35,894 nucleotides of DNA. Origin: a virus. The stretch lies in IMG/VR virus record IMGVR_UViG_3300020213_000070, positions 1 to 35,894 of that record; one strand, 5' to 3'. Of the stretch, positions 27,280-35,894 are shown one piece after another (position 1 is the first letter of the stretch; each line of letters starts with the position of its first letter). The position numbers were made by a program, and so were the translations under genes. A model generated the notes under the pieces. The model searched no databases and was not told the origin of the DNA. It saw only the letters and a program-made list of their open reading frames with translations.

Positions 27280-28002
27280 ATGGCAGTCTTCTCGAATACA
27301 TCGACTGGTTTGGGCATCGTGGAGCAAGTCAGAGTTATGGCTCGTGTTGATGCTACCCAATGGGCAACCGCCAATGTGGTAAATTCGTGTAACAACTGGC
27401 TTAATCACATCTTTACCAGAGGAAAGGTGCTTGATAGACGCTTTCAGCTTGATGACACAAACCATACAAAACTCCCAAGAGGAACTACAGACCTTGTTGC
27501 AAACCAATCCGAGTATTCATTCCTTACTGATGAGCAGGGCAATAGAATCACCAACCTTACCAGAATCGACATACTAGATGCTTCAGGTCTATGGAGACAG
27601 CTTATTCCTATGGATCAAGCACAACTCGGAGGTATTGCTCTCGATGAATGGAATAAAACCGCAAATCTCCCACTTTACTACGACAAGATTGCCGATAACG
27701 TTATCAGGCTCTATCCAAAGCCTGCGGTATCAGTAACTTCAGGAATCATGTACTACTTTCAACGTTCACCTTCGTACTTCGTAGCAACAGACACAACAAA
27801 ACAACCTGGAGTGGCTGATGACCTCCACAGAGGCTTCATTGTGGCTTCAGCCTATGATGTAGCGTTTACATTGGGACTTCCTAACCTACAAGCACTCTCA
27901 GTAGAGCTACAGAAAGAAGAAGCGGTTATTGACGAGTACTTCGCAAGCAGAGAGACAGATGAGGTGTTAAAACTAACAACCAAGCGTAGAAGCTCACGAT
28001 AA
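27280..28002 (+). CDS. head-tail adaptor/connector protein
   Basis: 240 aa. WATANVVNSCNNWLNHIFTRGKVLDRRFQLDDTNHTKLPRGTTDLVANQSEYSFL is a familiar start of P22 gp4-like and adaptor proteins, and YYDKIADNVIRLYPKPAVSVTSGIMYYFQRSPSYFV follows. It would sit below the portal as the neck. It overlaps the next ORF by one base. Confidence 0.75.
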   Translation: MAVFSNTSTGLGIVEQVRVMARVDATQWATANVVNSCNNWLNHIFTRGKVLDRRFQLDDTNHTKLPRGTTDLVANQSEYSFLTDEQGNRITNLTRIDILDASGLWRQLIPMDQAQLGGIALDEWNKTANLPLYYDKIADNVIRLYPKPAVSVTSGIMYYFQRSPSYFVATDTTKQPGVADDLHRGFIVASAYDVAFTLGLPNLQALSVELQKEEAVIDEYFASRETDEVLKLTTKRRSSR

Positions 28003-28193
28003 TGGCAATCTCAAACATTTCACGACCAACATCATCACTTATAAACACAGCAAAGGTTGTCGGATATGAAACATGGGCTACCATCACCACAACATACGCC
28101 AGTGAGACTCGCACTTGGGCAGCCACAGGAACAATCTTTACTAACACATTAAGACCGGGTTCTTCACTTACTAACATAGCAAAACCAGCATGA
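28002..28193 (+). CDS. small structural protein (63 aa), internal repeat
   Basis: 63 aa. SNISRPTSSLINTAKV and NTLRPGSSLTNIAKPA are two copies of one motif around an aromatic Thr-rich centre (GYETWATITTTYASETRTWAATGT). Proteins of this type are frequent small genes near phage adaptor and fibre genes. Role unknown. Confidence 0.65.
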   Translation: MAISNISRPTSSLINTAKVVGYETWATITTTYASETRTWAATGTIFTNTLRPGSSLTNIAKPA

Positions 28194-29473
28194 GTATTTT
28201 AACCACAATCAACGCAGGAGATAATATCTCAACAAGTCGTACTGACATTAATACCAATTTCAGTAACCTTAACGCTGATAAGGTAGAGACTACTGTACTT
28301 GATACCGATACTACTCTAGCTGCTAATAGTGACTTGAAAGTGGCTACACAGAAGGCAGTAAAGGCGTATGTGGACTCAGGTGGTAACACTAACGCATCAA
28401 CAACGGTTAGGGGTGTGGTAGAGGAGGCAACATCAGGTGAAGTGGCGGCTGGAACTGGAACTGGAGCAACTGGAGCAAGGTTGTTTATAAACCCTTCCTC
28501 TATGCCCGCTATTTTCAATGGCTTTGGTTCAGGAGCAGACGGTGACTTAAATGTTGCTTCTGGCACAACAACAATGGCTGCCAATAGATACTATTCCAGC
28601 GTGACTGTTTCAGCTGGGGCTGTGTTAGATACAGCAGGGTATTCTCTCTATTGTAAGACAAGTATCAACAACGCAGGGACAATAAGGAACAATGGAAATG
28701 ACGGTGCTACTGGTCAGGGTGGTTCAAGTATTGGTGCTGGTACTGGAGTGGGAGGAGCAGGTGGAGCAGCTAAAACACTAAACACTTTTGGTGTTGGAAG
28801 TGCAGGAGGTGCTGGTGGTAATGGTAGGGGCCCTTCTGGTTCTCCAGCTGCAACGGCGGGTACAAATGGAGGTGCGGTTAACCCGTCATTGCCTGCGGTA
28901 AGCGGTGGAGCGGGGGGTATTAGTGCTGTTGCAGCAGGTGCTGGTGGTGTTGCGACAACTGAAACGCTAAACTTCCCTGCTACTTTTAGTGCAATTACAG
29001 GAGTAACAAGTGGTGGAGTAACAAACGTATCAGCACTTCTAAGAGTTCTGGGCTCAACTAGCATTGCGGTTTTATCAGCAGGTGCAGGTGGTGGAGGGGG
29101 AGGGGGAGCAGAAAGCAATGGAACAAACCAGGGTGCAGGCTCAGGAGGAGGTGGAGGTGGTGGAGGAGTAATTGTTATTGCTTCACCTACTATAATAAAC
29201 AGTGGGACTATCCAAGTAAATGCAGGAAATGGTGGACAAGGTGGTTCAGCAGACCCAGCGAGAGGTGATAGAGGCTCAGGTGGTGGAGGTGGAAGTGGCG
29301 GTGTTATAGTCCTTATCTACCAAACACTAACTGACACTGGCACTATTCAGGCTTTGGCTGGAACTGCAGGGGCTGTGGGAGCTGCTGGTGCTGTGGGAAA
29401 TAGTAACGCAGGTGTTGCTGGTAATGCGGGAAGGATATACAGACTATTGGTAGGTAATAACCTCATTGCGTAA
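28190..29473 (+). CDS. glycine-rich tail fibre/spike protein
   Basis: 427 aa. The N terminus (NISTSRTDINTNFSNLNADKVETTVLDTDTTLAANSDLKVATQKAVKAYVDSGG) is the widespread phage fibre module that connects to the tail; the rest is Gly/Ala/Ser-rich (GGAGGAAKTLN, GGGGGGAESNGTNQGAGSGGGGGGG) like a polyglycine-helix or beta-structured receptor-binding region. It probably contacts the host. The low-complexity Gly DNA may vary by recombination. Confidence 0.78.
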   Translation: MSILTTINAGDNISTSRTDINTNFSNLNADKVETTVLDTDTTLAANSDLKVATQKAVKAYVDSGGNTNASTTVRGVVEEATSGEVAAGTGTGATGARLFINPSSMPAIFNGFGSGADGDLNVASGTTTMAANRYYSSVTVSAGAVLDTAGYSLYCKTSINNAGTIRNNGNDGATGQGGSSIGAGTGVGGAGGAAKTLNTFGVGSAGGAGGNGRGPSGSPAATAGTNGGAVNPSLPAVSGGAGGISAVAAGAGGVATTETLNFPATFSAITGVTSGGVTNVSALLRVLGSTSIAVLSAGAGGGGGGGAESNGTNQGAGSGGGGGGGGVIVIASPTIINSGTIQVNAGNGGQGGSADPARGDRGSGGGGGSGGVIVLIYQTLTDTGTIQALAGTAGAVGAAGAVGNSNAGVAGNAGRIYRLLVGNNLIA

Positions 29474-30969
29474 TGCCTAAACAAATAGAAATAAGGGTAA
29501 ATAACTTCTCAGGTGGCATCGCAGATGATGTCAGGAAAGAGTCGTCTAGTGAATTTATAATCACTAAACACTTTGACATATTTTCAAATCCAAAGAAGCT
29601 AACACCCTATCGTTCATTTGAAGTAGACCACGCTACTGCTATTGGTGCGACTGACTTACGACAGTATTTTGTCAGAGACTTTCTCTATCCCTCTGGTTCA
29701 GGAAAGCTCTATGGGCTTGGTCAAACAGCAGGAGGATTGACTAAGATTTTACAAAAGGATTTAGCAGAGTCAGGACTATGGACTACCCCAGCTTCTTCAG
29801 AGGGTAATGGAGCAGTAAAGAACGGTTGTTTAGTGGAATACAAAGATTATGCGTGGGGCTTTCAAGGAACGACTCAAGTCTTTCGCTGGGGACTTCTTTC
29901 AGGTACTCCAACTATCACAAACTCACAAGGAACTGTGGCAACTATCACCAGTGTTGCTCAAGGTGTTATTGCACTAGACGATAACCTGTATCTTCCTTAT
30001 AACAATAAGCTCGTACGAGTGAACGCAGGAGGCACTGTGCAAGATGCAATTCTTACACTTCCTACAAACTTTAAAATTACTTCCATTTGTAACTTTGGAA
30101 AGTATCTAGCTATCGGCTGTGCCCCTATTTCAACATTTAATGGAGTATCAAAGGTTTTCTTATGGAATCTCACTTCTCCAGACGTCCAGGAGGTAATTGA
30201 CTGGGGAGAGGGTGAACTTCGAGTGATAGAAGCTATCGAAGGTATGATTGTCGGTGTTACTGACAGATATTTAAATAACGCTACAGGGGCTGGAAGGGGC
30301 TCTATGATTATACAAGGCTATTCTGGGGGTATTCCTCAAGTATTGAAAGAAGTCTTCACCTTGAAGCTCACAGGGAAGACTATGCCTATATCTAAGGCGG
30401 TCAAGAACAACCGTCTATTCTTTTCAGCAAAGATAATGACAAATGAAGCAGGTACAGAGTATGACGAGGGTATCTGGTCATTCGGAAGGAAGAACGCTAA
30501 CTATCCGTGGGCATTAACTCTAGATTTGATTGATGAGAACGTAACTACCGCAGGAATACAAGCCTTTGGTTCTGCCGCTAACTTCTTTTTCATAGCGTAC
30601 AACAACGATGGCAGTGTGGATAAGACAAATGACGTAGCTACCTACGCCTTCACTTCAATATATGACTCTCTTATACAAGAGTTTGGTGATGTAGAGATGG
30701 ATAAACGTCTAGACAGCTTCAAGGTGTCATTTAGAAGGTTGGTGTCAGGAGAGAGCATTACCGTCAAAGTTAAGGTAGATGATGCGGTGGCGTTCACTAC
30801 AATAGGAAGCTTTAGTACCGTAGGGGCACTGACAAAGACATTTAACGTCATAGAGTCTACTGGACTGGCTTTTCCAAGTGGAAAGGAGTTTAAGTTTAGG
30901 ATTGAAAGTACCGGTGGTGCGGAAATTACTAGCTGGACTGCTCGTGCAACAATTCTCTCTACAATCTAA
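29473..30969 (+). CDS. tail protein, P22 gp10-like beta-propeller type
   Basis: 498 aa. FSGGIADDVRKESSSEFIITKHFDIFSNPKKLTPYRSFE is a typical start of phage tail hub/stabilisation proteins; repeated strand pairs (DNLYLPYNNKLVRV, KYLAIGCAPISTFNGVSKVFLWNL, IVGVTDRYLNNATGAGRGSM) indicate a beta-propeller. It would plug the portal or form the tail tube in a podophage. Start overlaps the fibre stop as TAATG. Confidence 0.72.
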   Translation: MPKQIEIRVNNFSGGIADDVRKESSSEFIITKHFDIFSNPKKLTPYRSFEVDHATAIGATDLRQYFVRDFLYPSGSGKLYGLGQTAGGLTKILQKDLAESGLWTTPASSEGNGAVKNGCLVEYKDYAWGFQGTTQVFRWGLLSGTPTITNSQGTVATITSVAQGVIALDDNLYLPYNNKLVRVNAGGTVQDAILTLPTNFKITSICNFGKYLAIGCAPISTFNGVSKVFLWNLTSPDVQEVIDWGEGELRVIEAIEGMIVGVTDRYLNNATGAGRGSMIIQGYSGGIPQVLKEVFTLKLTGKTMPISKAVKNNRLFFSAKIMTNEAGTEYDEGIWSFGRKNANYPWALTLDLIDENVTTAGIQAFGSAANFFFIAYNNDGSVDKTNDVATYAFTSIYDSLIQEFGDVEMDKRLDSFKVSFRRLVSGESITVKVKVDDAVAFTTIGSFSTVGALTKTFNVIESTGLAFPSGKEFKFRIESTGGAEITSWTARATILSTI

Positions 30970-31226
30970 TGAACATTACAGAAATGCAGATGCAAATAGA
31001 CCAGCTTAGGAAAGACTTAGAGGCTCTTAACAATGAGTATTACAAGAACAACTTTTCAGCAGTACAGGACTTTAATAAAAAAAGCAACTTCACTACACGA
31101 CTGAAGGTGCCAAGTTATGTGACCGCACCAACAACCGCAGAAGTGGGAGAAATTATAGAAGTTGGAGGCAAATTGTATATTTGTAGTACAGCAAATATTT
31201 TTTCCTTAGTAGGTGCACAGGTATAA
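30969..31226 (+). CDS. small coiled-coil tail protein (85 aa)
   Basis: 85 aa: helix MNITEMQMQIDQLRKDLEALNNEYYK, then NNFSAVQDFNKKSNFTTRLKVPSYVTAPTTAEVGEIIEVGGKLYICSTANIFSLVGAQV, a fibre-type C-terminal module. Trimeric coil plus cap is common in tail fibres; it may attach to the tail or assist the fibre. Confidence 0.65.
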   Translation: MNITEMQMQIDQLRKDLEALNNEYYKNNFSAVQDFNKKSNFTTRLKVPSYVTAPTTAEVGEIIEVGGKLYICSTANIFSLVGAQV

Positions 31227-31227
31227 A

Positions 31228-31236
31228 TGGTATAAT
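31228..31236 (+). promoter_or_regulatory. extended -10 promoter before the large virion proteins
   Basis: TGGTATAAT at the end of the small tail gene; the surrounding sequence through TTATATAAAT is identical to that at 21397. The next ATG is at 31248, giving a leader of about 5 nt. Confidence 0.62.
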
Positions 31237-31247
31237 TATATAAATAT

Positions 31248-32978
31248 ATGGCATACACTAGCTCTCAAGTATCATCAATAAACGCAGCACGTGCAGCAAA
31301 TGTTGCTGCTGGAATAAACGCTTACTCAGGAGCAGGTGCAACCGCATCTTCAATCGCAAGTGGTCGTTCAGGAGCAGGTGCAACCCTCCCTTCTCAAAAC
31401 GTAAATAATCCTAACGTAGCATTCGTGGCACCAGATAATGTAGCTCCATTGCTGAGCAATGTCATTCAAGCTCCTAATATCGGAGTAAACAATCCCGAGA
31501 GTCAAAAGATAAACTTTGGAACTTCAAGTGTACTTAACCAACCCAATCTTTCAGGAATTAATCAGGGTCTACAAGTAAGTGCAAATGATTCACTGAAAAC
31601 ACTTACAGAACAAAAGAACCAAGCAACCAGTAATCTTGCCAGTATTTTCTCTCAGTACTTGAGTGCTCAAGACACCAATCAAGCACCTTCAGGAGCAGAT
31701 GCGTTCAAAAAAGCTCAAAATGAAACCGGTTTCCTACAGAAACAACAATTAGTCGGTGACTTAACTGGTCAACTAAATCAGATAGTCGCTACCTCACAGG
31801 CTCAACAGATTGCAGAGACAGGGCAAGGGCGTGGAATACCAGAAACTATCATCGGTGGTAGACAGGCTCAAATAGCTCGTGAAGCAGCCATCCTAGCACT
31901 TCCTGTCGCGGCACAACTTTCTGTAGCTCAGGGGAATCTTGCAATGGCGGAATCAAACATGAATATGCTTTTCAAGATATATTCTGACGATGCTACCAAC
32001 GCATACAATGCAAAATCAAAAAGAAATGAGTCCATTTTCACATTCCTAACGGGCAGAGAGAAAGCAAAGCTCGATGGTATACAAAAGCAAGAGGACAGAG
32101 CCTACGCAGAAGGACAAAACTTGCTAAAAACACAAGAAGATTTCGCCCAAATGGCACTCAAAAACAATCAAGGCGGACTAGCTGGCAAACTCATGTCTCT
32201 CAACCCTCAATCAGCTACCTACAAGCAAGACTTCTCTAAGTTAGTCTCTGGTATCAATGACCCTATGATGAAGTTGGATATGCAACTAAGGCAAGCTCAA
32301 CTGGCTAAGACGCAAAGAGAAACAGCGTTGATTGGACAGCCAACTGCGGCTGAAAGAAAAGCAGAAAAAGCTGCATTACAAACTACACAAGGACAGAATC
32401 AAGTACTGTCAGATAAATTAGTGTTAATCGACTCAATTAAAAGTTCTGGCGGCATGGCAAGTAGAGTGGGGACTAACTTTCTGAGTAGAACTCCACAAGG
32501 AAATGGATTGTTTGGAAAAATTAAGGCTGGAGTTCAAAGTGTAGCAAAAGTGCCACTTACTTTAGGAATAGGGACATTTGGAGATGTTTCAGACTCAGTA
32601 TCAGGAAAAGGACAGCAATTTGCAGGAGCGGTACACCGACTAACAAGTCAGGAGTTTTTAGATAAATTGATAGGCTCAAAACAACAAGGAGCAACCTTTG
32701 GTGCTTTGACTGATAGGGAGGGAGATGCTCTAAGGGCCGCAGCGACTCAACTTAATGACTGGGAAATTAAGAACAAAGAGGGATTGGGAACGGGTGTATG
32801 GAACATTGATGAGGCTTCATTTAACGGGGAATTAGACAGAATTAAAACACTGGCTCAAACTTCAATGCAGCGTTCAACTGGGGTTACTCTTTCTACAGAG
32901 GAACAAAGTCTCTTAAGTGGTGCTTTTGGTTCTAGCAGTACTGCACAAAGCCCTGCACTTTACTATAACTCACGCTAA
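31248..32978 (+). CDS. minor virion protein, probable ejection/internal protein (576 aa)
   Basis: 576 aa, Gln/Ala/Asn-rich and mainly helical (QAQQIAETGQGRGIPETIIGGRQAQIAREAAILALPVAAQLSVAQGNLAMAESNM-type pattern), no enzyme motif. In short-tailed phages, such Ala/Gln-rich proteins after the tail genes are ejected with DNA. The C-terminal third contains Ser/Gly-rich segments. Assignment by place and composition only. Confidence 0.6.
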   Translation: MAYTSSQVSSINAARAANVAAGINAYSGAGATASSIASGRSGAGATLPSQNVNNPNVAFVAPDNVAPLLSNVIQAPNIGVNNPESQKINFGTSSVLNQPNLSGINQGLQVSANDSLKTLTEQKNQATSNLASIFSQYLSAQDTNQAPSGADAFKKAQNETGFLQKQQLVGDLTGQLNQIVATSQAQQIAETGQGRGIPETIIGGRQAQIAREAAILALPVAAQLSVAQGNLAMAESNMNMLFKIYSDDATNAYNAKSKRNESIFTFLTGREKAKLDGIQKQEDRAYAEGQNLLKTQEDFAQMALKNNQGGLAGKLMSLNPQSATYKQDFSKLVSGINDPMMKLDMQLRQAQLAKTQRETALIGQPTAAERKAEKAALQTTQGQNQVLSDKLVLIDSIKSSGGMASRVGTNFLSRTPQGNGLFGKIKAGVQSVAKVPLTLGIGTFGDVSDSVSGKGQQFAGAVHRLTSQEFLDKLIGSKQQGATFGALTDREGDALRAAATQLNDWEIKNKEGLGTGVWNIDEASFNGELDRIKTLAQTSMQRSTGVTLSTEEQSLLSGAFGSSSTAQSPALYYNSR

Positions 32979-32979
32979 C

Positions 32980-35016
32980 ATGGCATTTAATACACAAGAA
33001 CAAGAAATAATAAAGTGGGGGCTACAGAATGGTAAATCCCAGCAGGATGTTACTCAGGCTATCACTAACTTTAGAACTGGAGTTGTTCCACCAAAACCAG
33101 CAGAACAAAAGCAATCCTTTCTTCAAGATGTTAAGGGAGATTTTCTTGGTGTTGGGCGAGACATCTTATCAAGCTCACAAAAAAGGGCAGACACTATAAC
33201 TGGTATTAGAGGTCAGATGCAGTCAGGACAGAAAAGCGATGCAAGTGCAATTTTCCAAACAGCAGGTCAGGTGGCAGGTGCTGGAGCAGACGCTATCGGC
33301 TCTGTTTTCAAAGGTGCTGTTAAACTAGCCCTCACTCCTAAAGGTGAACAGAGGACAATGGAACTTGTTTCAAGTTTTGGACAAGAAGTAGTGCAGAGAC
33401 CAGAAACACAAAAGCTCATTAGCTGGTATGAGGGGCTTTCACCAGAAACACAAGACAACCTTGACGCAGCTGGTGGGTTTGCGAGTCTCGCATCTGAGTT
33501 TATTGGTGTTGGAGTTGGCAAAAGAGGAGCTACTGCATTGAAAGAAGGTGCATCCACTGTCACCGCTGGAATAAGGCAAGGCGCAGGAGAAGTGGCTACA
33601 GAAACTTTTGCGTTAGGTAAAAGTATTGTACCGAAGAGCCCTGAAATTATGAATAGAGTTGCAAGACTCACACCTAATCAAGCGAGGAAGTTCAAGGCAC
33701 TAGCAGGTGAATCGCACGGAGAGTACCTTACGAAGACTGGTAACTTCGGTAGTCCACAGGAAATAGTTGAGAAAGAAGCTATTAAGTTTTCTCAATCAGT
33801 TAAATCTGTAGACGAGACACTTGATACCCTGCAAGGAACATTCAAAGCAGGTGTTATAGACGATGTATTGGAAGGACTAACAGAAAGAGTCAACCTTACT
33901 TCTTCAAAGAATGTACCATCCCCTATTTCTAAGCAGGTGTCAGACCTTGTTGCTAAAAATGCAAACGAAGGTCTCACAATGACTGATGTAAACGTAATGA
34001 AAAGACTCTACGAAAGAGAGGTCAAGCTCGGTTACAATAAAATGATGAATCCCGATAAAGTTCAAACAGCTACCAACATAGACAGTGCCCTCAGAGAGTG
34101 GCAAGTAGGAAAGGCGGAGGAACTAGGCTTCTCAAACCTTAAAGAGCTAAACAAACAAACTCAAATATCAAAAAACCTCATCAATAGTCTTGGAGATGAG
34201 GTAGTGGGCAAGACGGGTCTTAACAATGTAAATCTTACAGACTGGATTATGTTATCTGGTGGAGACCCTACAGCAATAGGTGGATTCTTAACAAAGAAAT
34301 TCTTTGGAAGCAAGAAAGTGCAAGCAAAAATAGCAGAGATGCTATCAGAGGTAAATCCACCAGAGGGCATTAAAAAGCCAATGGTTACTCCTTCCAAGCA
34401 AACACCGCTACCACAACAAGAAATATCAAAATTAAGGGCATCCCCTAAGACTACTCCACCGCCAAATTTTAGCAAGGGCGAAATCCCCACATCTAAGAAA
34501 AGCCGTTTTCAGTCAGCAAAAGACAACCTAAAGAATCCTAAGAACGCTCAGGGTGGATTTATAAAAGTACCAGGAGCAAAAGAGCCATCAAAACCAATAA
34601 CCAAGTCTGTATCATCCCCTAATAGTAGCATATCTGCCAAAGAAGCCATCGCTAAAGGAATGACAGAGGAGCAGTATGTGAAGGGCGTAGTGAAAGAACC
34701 ATTAGAAGCTGGAATTGATAGGAAAAATCTATCATCTGCTTATAGAGTGGGAAGTACTGATACCTATGTTCTTGCAAAAAAAACAGGTAAAACAATACCC
34801 AGAGAAACTACTATCATGAGTAGAGATGGGAAAGAAAAAACTATTATAATAGGGAGAGGTCCTGAAATAGAATATCGTATTGCGAACTTTGACCCAAAAA
34901 ATGACCCGAATCTTTACAATGCGTATTTAAGAGCTAAAAAGGGAACAACAAATCTAAAGGAAATAGAATCCCAACTCCGTGCAGAGTATCAAGCGGCCAA
35001 GAAGGCTAATAAATAA
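32980..35016 (+). CDS. large minor virion protein, possible ejection protein (678 aa)
   Basis: 678 aa from the ATG at 32980, one base after the upstream stop; a longer frame starts inside the previous gene. Alternating Ala/Gly helical segments (IFQTAGQVAGAGADAIGSVFKGAVKLAL; AGGFASLASEFIGVGVGKRGATAL) are compatible with membrane interaction. A basic Pro-rich stretch follows (SKQTPLPQQEISKL...), and the C-terminal part (EYRIANFDPKNDPNLYNAYLRAKKG) is charged. No catalytic motif found. Likely a DNA-ejection or internal head protein. Confidence 0.6.
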   Translation: MAFNTQEQEIIKWGLQNGKSQQDVTQAITNFRTGVVPPKPAEQKQSFLQDVKGDFLGVGRDILSSSQKRADTITGIRGQMQSGQKSDASAIFQTAGQVAGAGADAIGSVFKGAVKLALTPKGEQRTMELVSSFGQEVVQRPETQKLISWYEGLSPETQDNLDAAGGFASLASEFIGVGVGKRGATALKEGASTVTAGIRQGAGEVATETFALGKSIVPKSPEIMNRVARLTPNQARKFKALAGESHGEYLTKTGNFGSPQEIVEKEAIKFSQSVKSVDETLDTLQGTFKAGVIDDVLEGLTERVNLTSSKNVPSPISKQVSDLVAKNANEGLTMTDVNVMKRLYEREVKLGYNKMMNPDKVQTATNIDSALREWQVGKAEELGFSNLKELNKQTQISKNLINSLGDEVVGKTGLNNVNLTDWIMLSGGDPTAIGGFLTKKFFGSKKVQAKIAEMLSEVNPPEGIKKPMVTPSKQTPLPQQEISKLRASPKTTPPPNFSKGEIPTSKKSRFQSAKDNLKNPKNAQGGFIKVPGAKEPSKPITKSVSSPNSSISAKEAIAKGMTEEQYVKGVVKEPLEAGIDRKNLSSAYRVGSTDTYVLAKKTGKTIPRETTIMSRDGKEKTIIIGRGPEIEYRIANFDPKNDPNLYNAYLRAKKGTTNLKEIESQLRAEYQAAKKANK

Positions 35017-35021
35017 CAACA

Positions 35022-35894
35022 ATGGATAACAACAAATTAGAAAAACTAAAGAAGGTTCTTGAATTATTAAGTGAAACCACTATTTCACCAGAGCAACTTG
35101 CTCAGTTCCTTAAAGTTGTAACTGATTCCATTCAGAAAACGAAGGCAGTTCTTTCTGAAGAAAACACTCAAAACACACAAGACCTTAAAGCAAGACTAGA
35201 GCAATCTCTAACAGGGCTTGAGGAGGGTCAAATAAGCCTTAAAACTGCCCTAGAAGGCACGGTAAATGCCAAAGTAGACACTCTTGCGAAAGAGACAAAG
35301 GAAGTGCTTAAAAAGGCATTAAAAGCTCTTTCTGATATTTCTAAAATTAAAGTAAAAGACGGCAAAGATGCTGATGAGGATTTGATTGTGGAGAATGTCT
35401 TAGCAAAAATAAAACTTCCTGAATCAACTATTTTAGATACCAGAAAAGAAATCGTAGAGAAAATAAACAAGGGCAAAAAGAACGACACTAAGATAGAAGC
35501 TAAGCAGATTGAAGGAATAGACAAGTTCACCACTCAAGAGAGCCTTGATAGAGCTATTGCAATTTTAGATACACGAAGTCAGTACCTTATAAACAAAACA
35601 GTCAAAGTAGACGGCACAACTATCACAGGAAATGGAACTGACTCCAGTCCTCTGGTAGCTGTCAGTACAGGCTCTACAGAAGGAACAACAACAGAAGCAT
35701 CTAGTGCAACTACAACTATTGCAATCGCAGGTACAAGACATACTCACACAATCACAGCTCTGGCAGTCGCAGATGCTTTTGCTGCTCCTACTTCTGTTAT
35801 AACTCTCTCAGACAGAAATACCCTAGTGATAAGAATTAAAGACAATGCTACAGCCCGTGCTTTGACTTGGAACGCAGTATTTAGAGCTATAGGA
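35022..35894 (+). CDS. tail fibre protein, 3' end outside window
   Basis: At least 291 aa, open to the end of the window. N-terminal coiled coil (MDNNKLEKLKKVLELLSETTISPEQLAQFLKVV ... ARLEQSLTGLEEG), then VKVDGTTITGNGTDSSPLVAVSTG, and then a fibre domain with LAVADAFAAPTSVITLSDRNTLVIRIKDNATARALTWNAVFRAIG, a block common to phage tail fibres. It probably binds host receptors. The stop lies beyond 35894. Confidence 0.78.
   Translation, partial: MDNNKLEKLKKVLELLSETTISPEQLAQFLKVVTDSIQKTKAVLSEENTQNTQDLKARLEQSLTGLEEGQISLKTALEGTVNAKVDTLAKETKEVLKKALKALSDISKIKVKDGKDADEDLIVENVLAKIKLPESTILDTRKEIVEKINKGKKNDTKIEAKQIEGIDKFTTQESLDRAIAILDTRSQYLINKTVKVDGTTITGNGTDSSPLVAVSTGSTEGTTTEASSATTTIAIAGTRHTHTITALAVADAFAAPTSVITLSDRNTLVIRIKDNATARALTWNAVFRAIG

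Noticed and set aside
28714-29118. Pro/Ala-rich - strand frame opposite the glycine-rich fibre
   Set aside because: Shadow of the Gly codons on the + strand; no other - strand gene in the window.

Overview
The window is 36 kb of a tailed double-stranded DNA phage (or prophage) genome. Every gene I can support is on the + strand, mostly with short gaps or ATGA/TAATG overlaps. No tRNA, rRNA, integrase, polymerase or CRISPR array was found. Base composition is AT-rich to moderate and TGA is used as a stop. Shine-Dalgarno sequences are rare. At least eight genes start 5-7 nt after a -10 hexamer, as leaderless mRNAs would. The host cannot be fixed from this sequence. Weak Shine-Dalgarno use plus leaderless starts points to a host that translates such messages well; Patescibacteria or an environmental bacterium with similar habits are guesses only.

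Layout. (1) 1-2737, lysis: amidase (partial), a calcineurin-like phosphoesterase, a small holin-like membrane protein and a lytic transglycosylase, separated by intrinsic terminators each followed by a new promoter. (2) 2747-4558: small zinc-ribbon and HNH-endonuclease genes, some with their own leaderless promoters. (3) 4559-5039: nearly gene-free, with a promoter, a compact terminated three-way-junction RNA and a second run of strong hairpins. (4) 5237-7561: a perfect consensus promoter, a structured leader, then a replication/recombination operon with an ERF-type annealing protein and a pentapeptide-repeat protein. (5) 7580-13430: an array of about twenty small ORFs built from shared cassettes (a common start segment, a QAIAEDRERV helix, common tails), including a cytosine-methyltransferase-like gene, an excisionase-like HTH protein and duplicated or internally deleted genes. 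The joining DNA is read in different frames by different upstream genes. (6) 13494-19613: HNH genes and a sugar/methyl-transfer cassette: NAD-dependent epimerase, reversibly-glycosylated-polypeptide-like (GT75) protein, two class I methyltransferases (one FkbM) and two GT-A-like proteins. (7) 19606-35894, virion module in the usual order: small and large terminase, portal, scaffold, major capsid, a GT4-type glycosyltransferase, adaptor, glycine-rich fibre, tail protein, two large minor virion proteins and a fibre gene running off the window.

Taken together: the packaging and virion genes resemble those of short-tailed (P22-like) phages in order and type. Surface-sugar enzymes, including one embedded among capsid genes, suggest glycan modification of virion or host. 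The most unusual material is the cassette array with its frame-independent linker, the two structured RNA regions near 4.6-5.4 kb, the leaderless promoter architecture, a shared TATCCACAG box at a fixed distance upstream of three promoters, and twin identical-loop hairpins before the scaffold gene.
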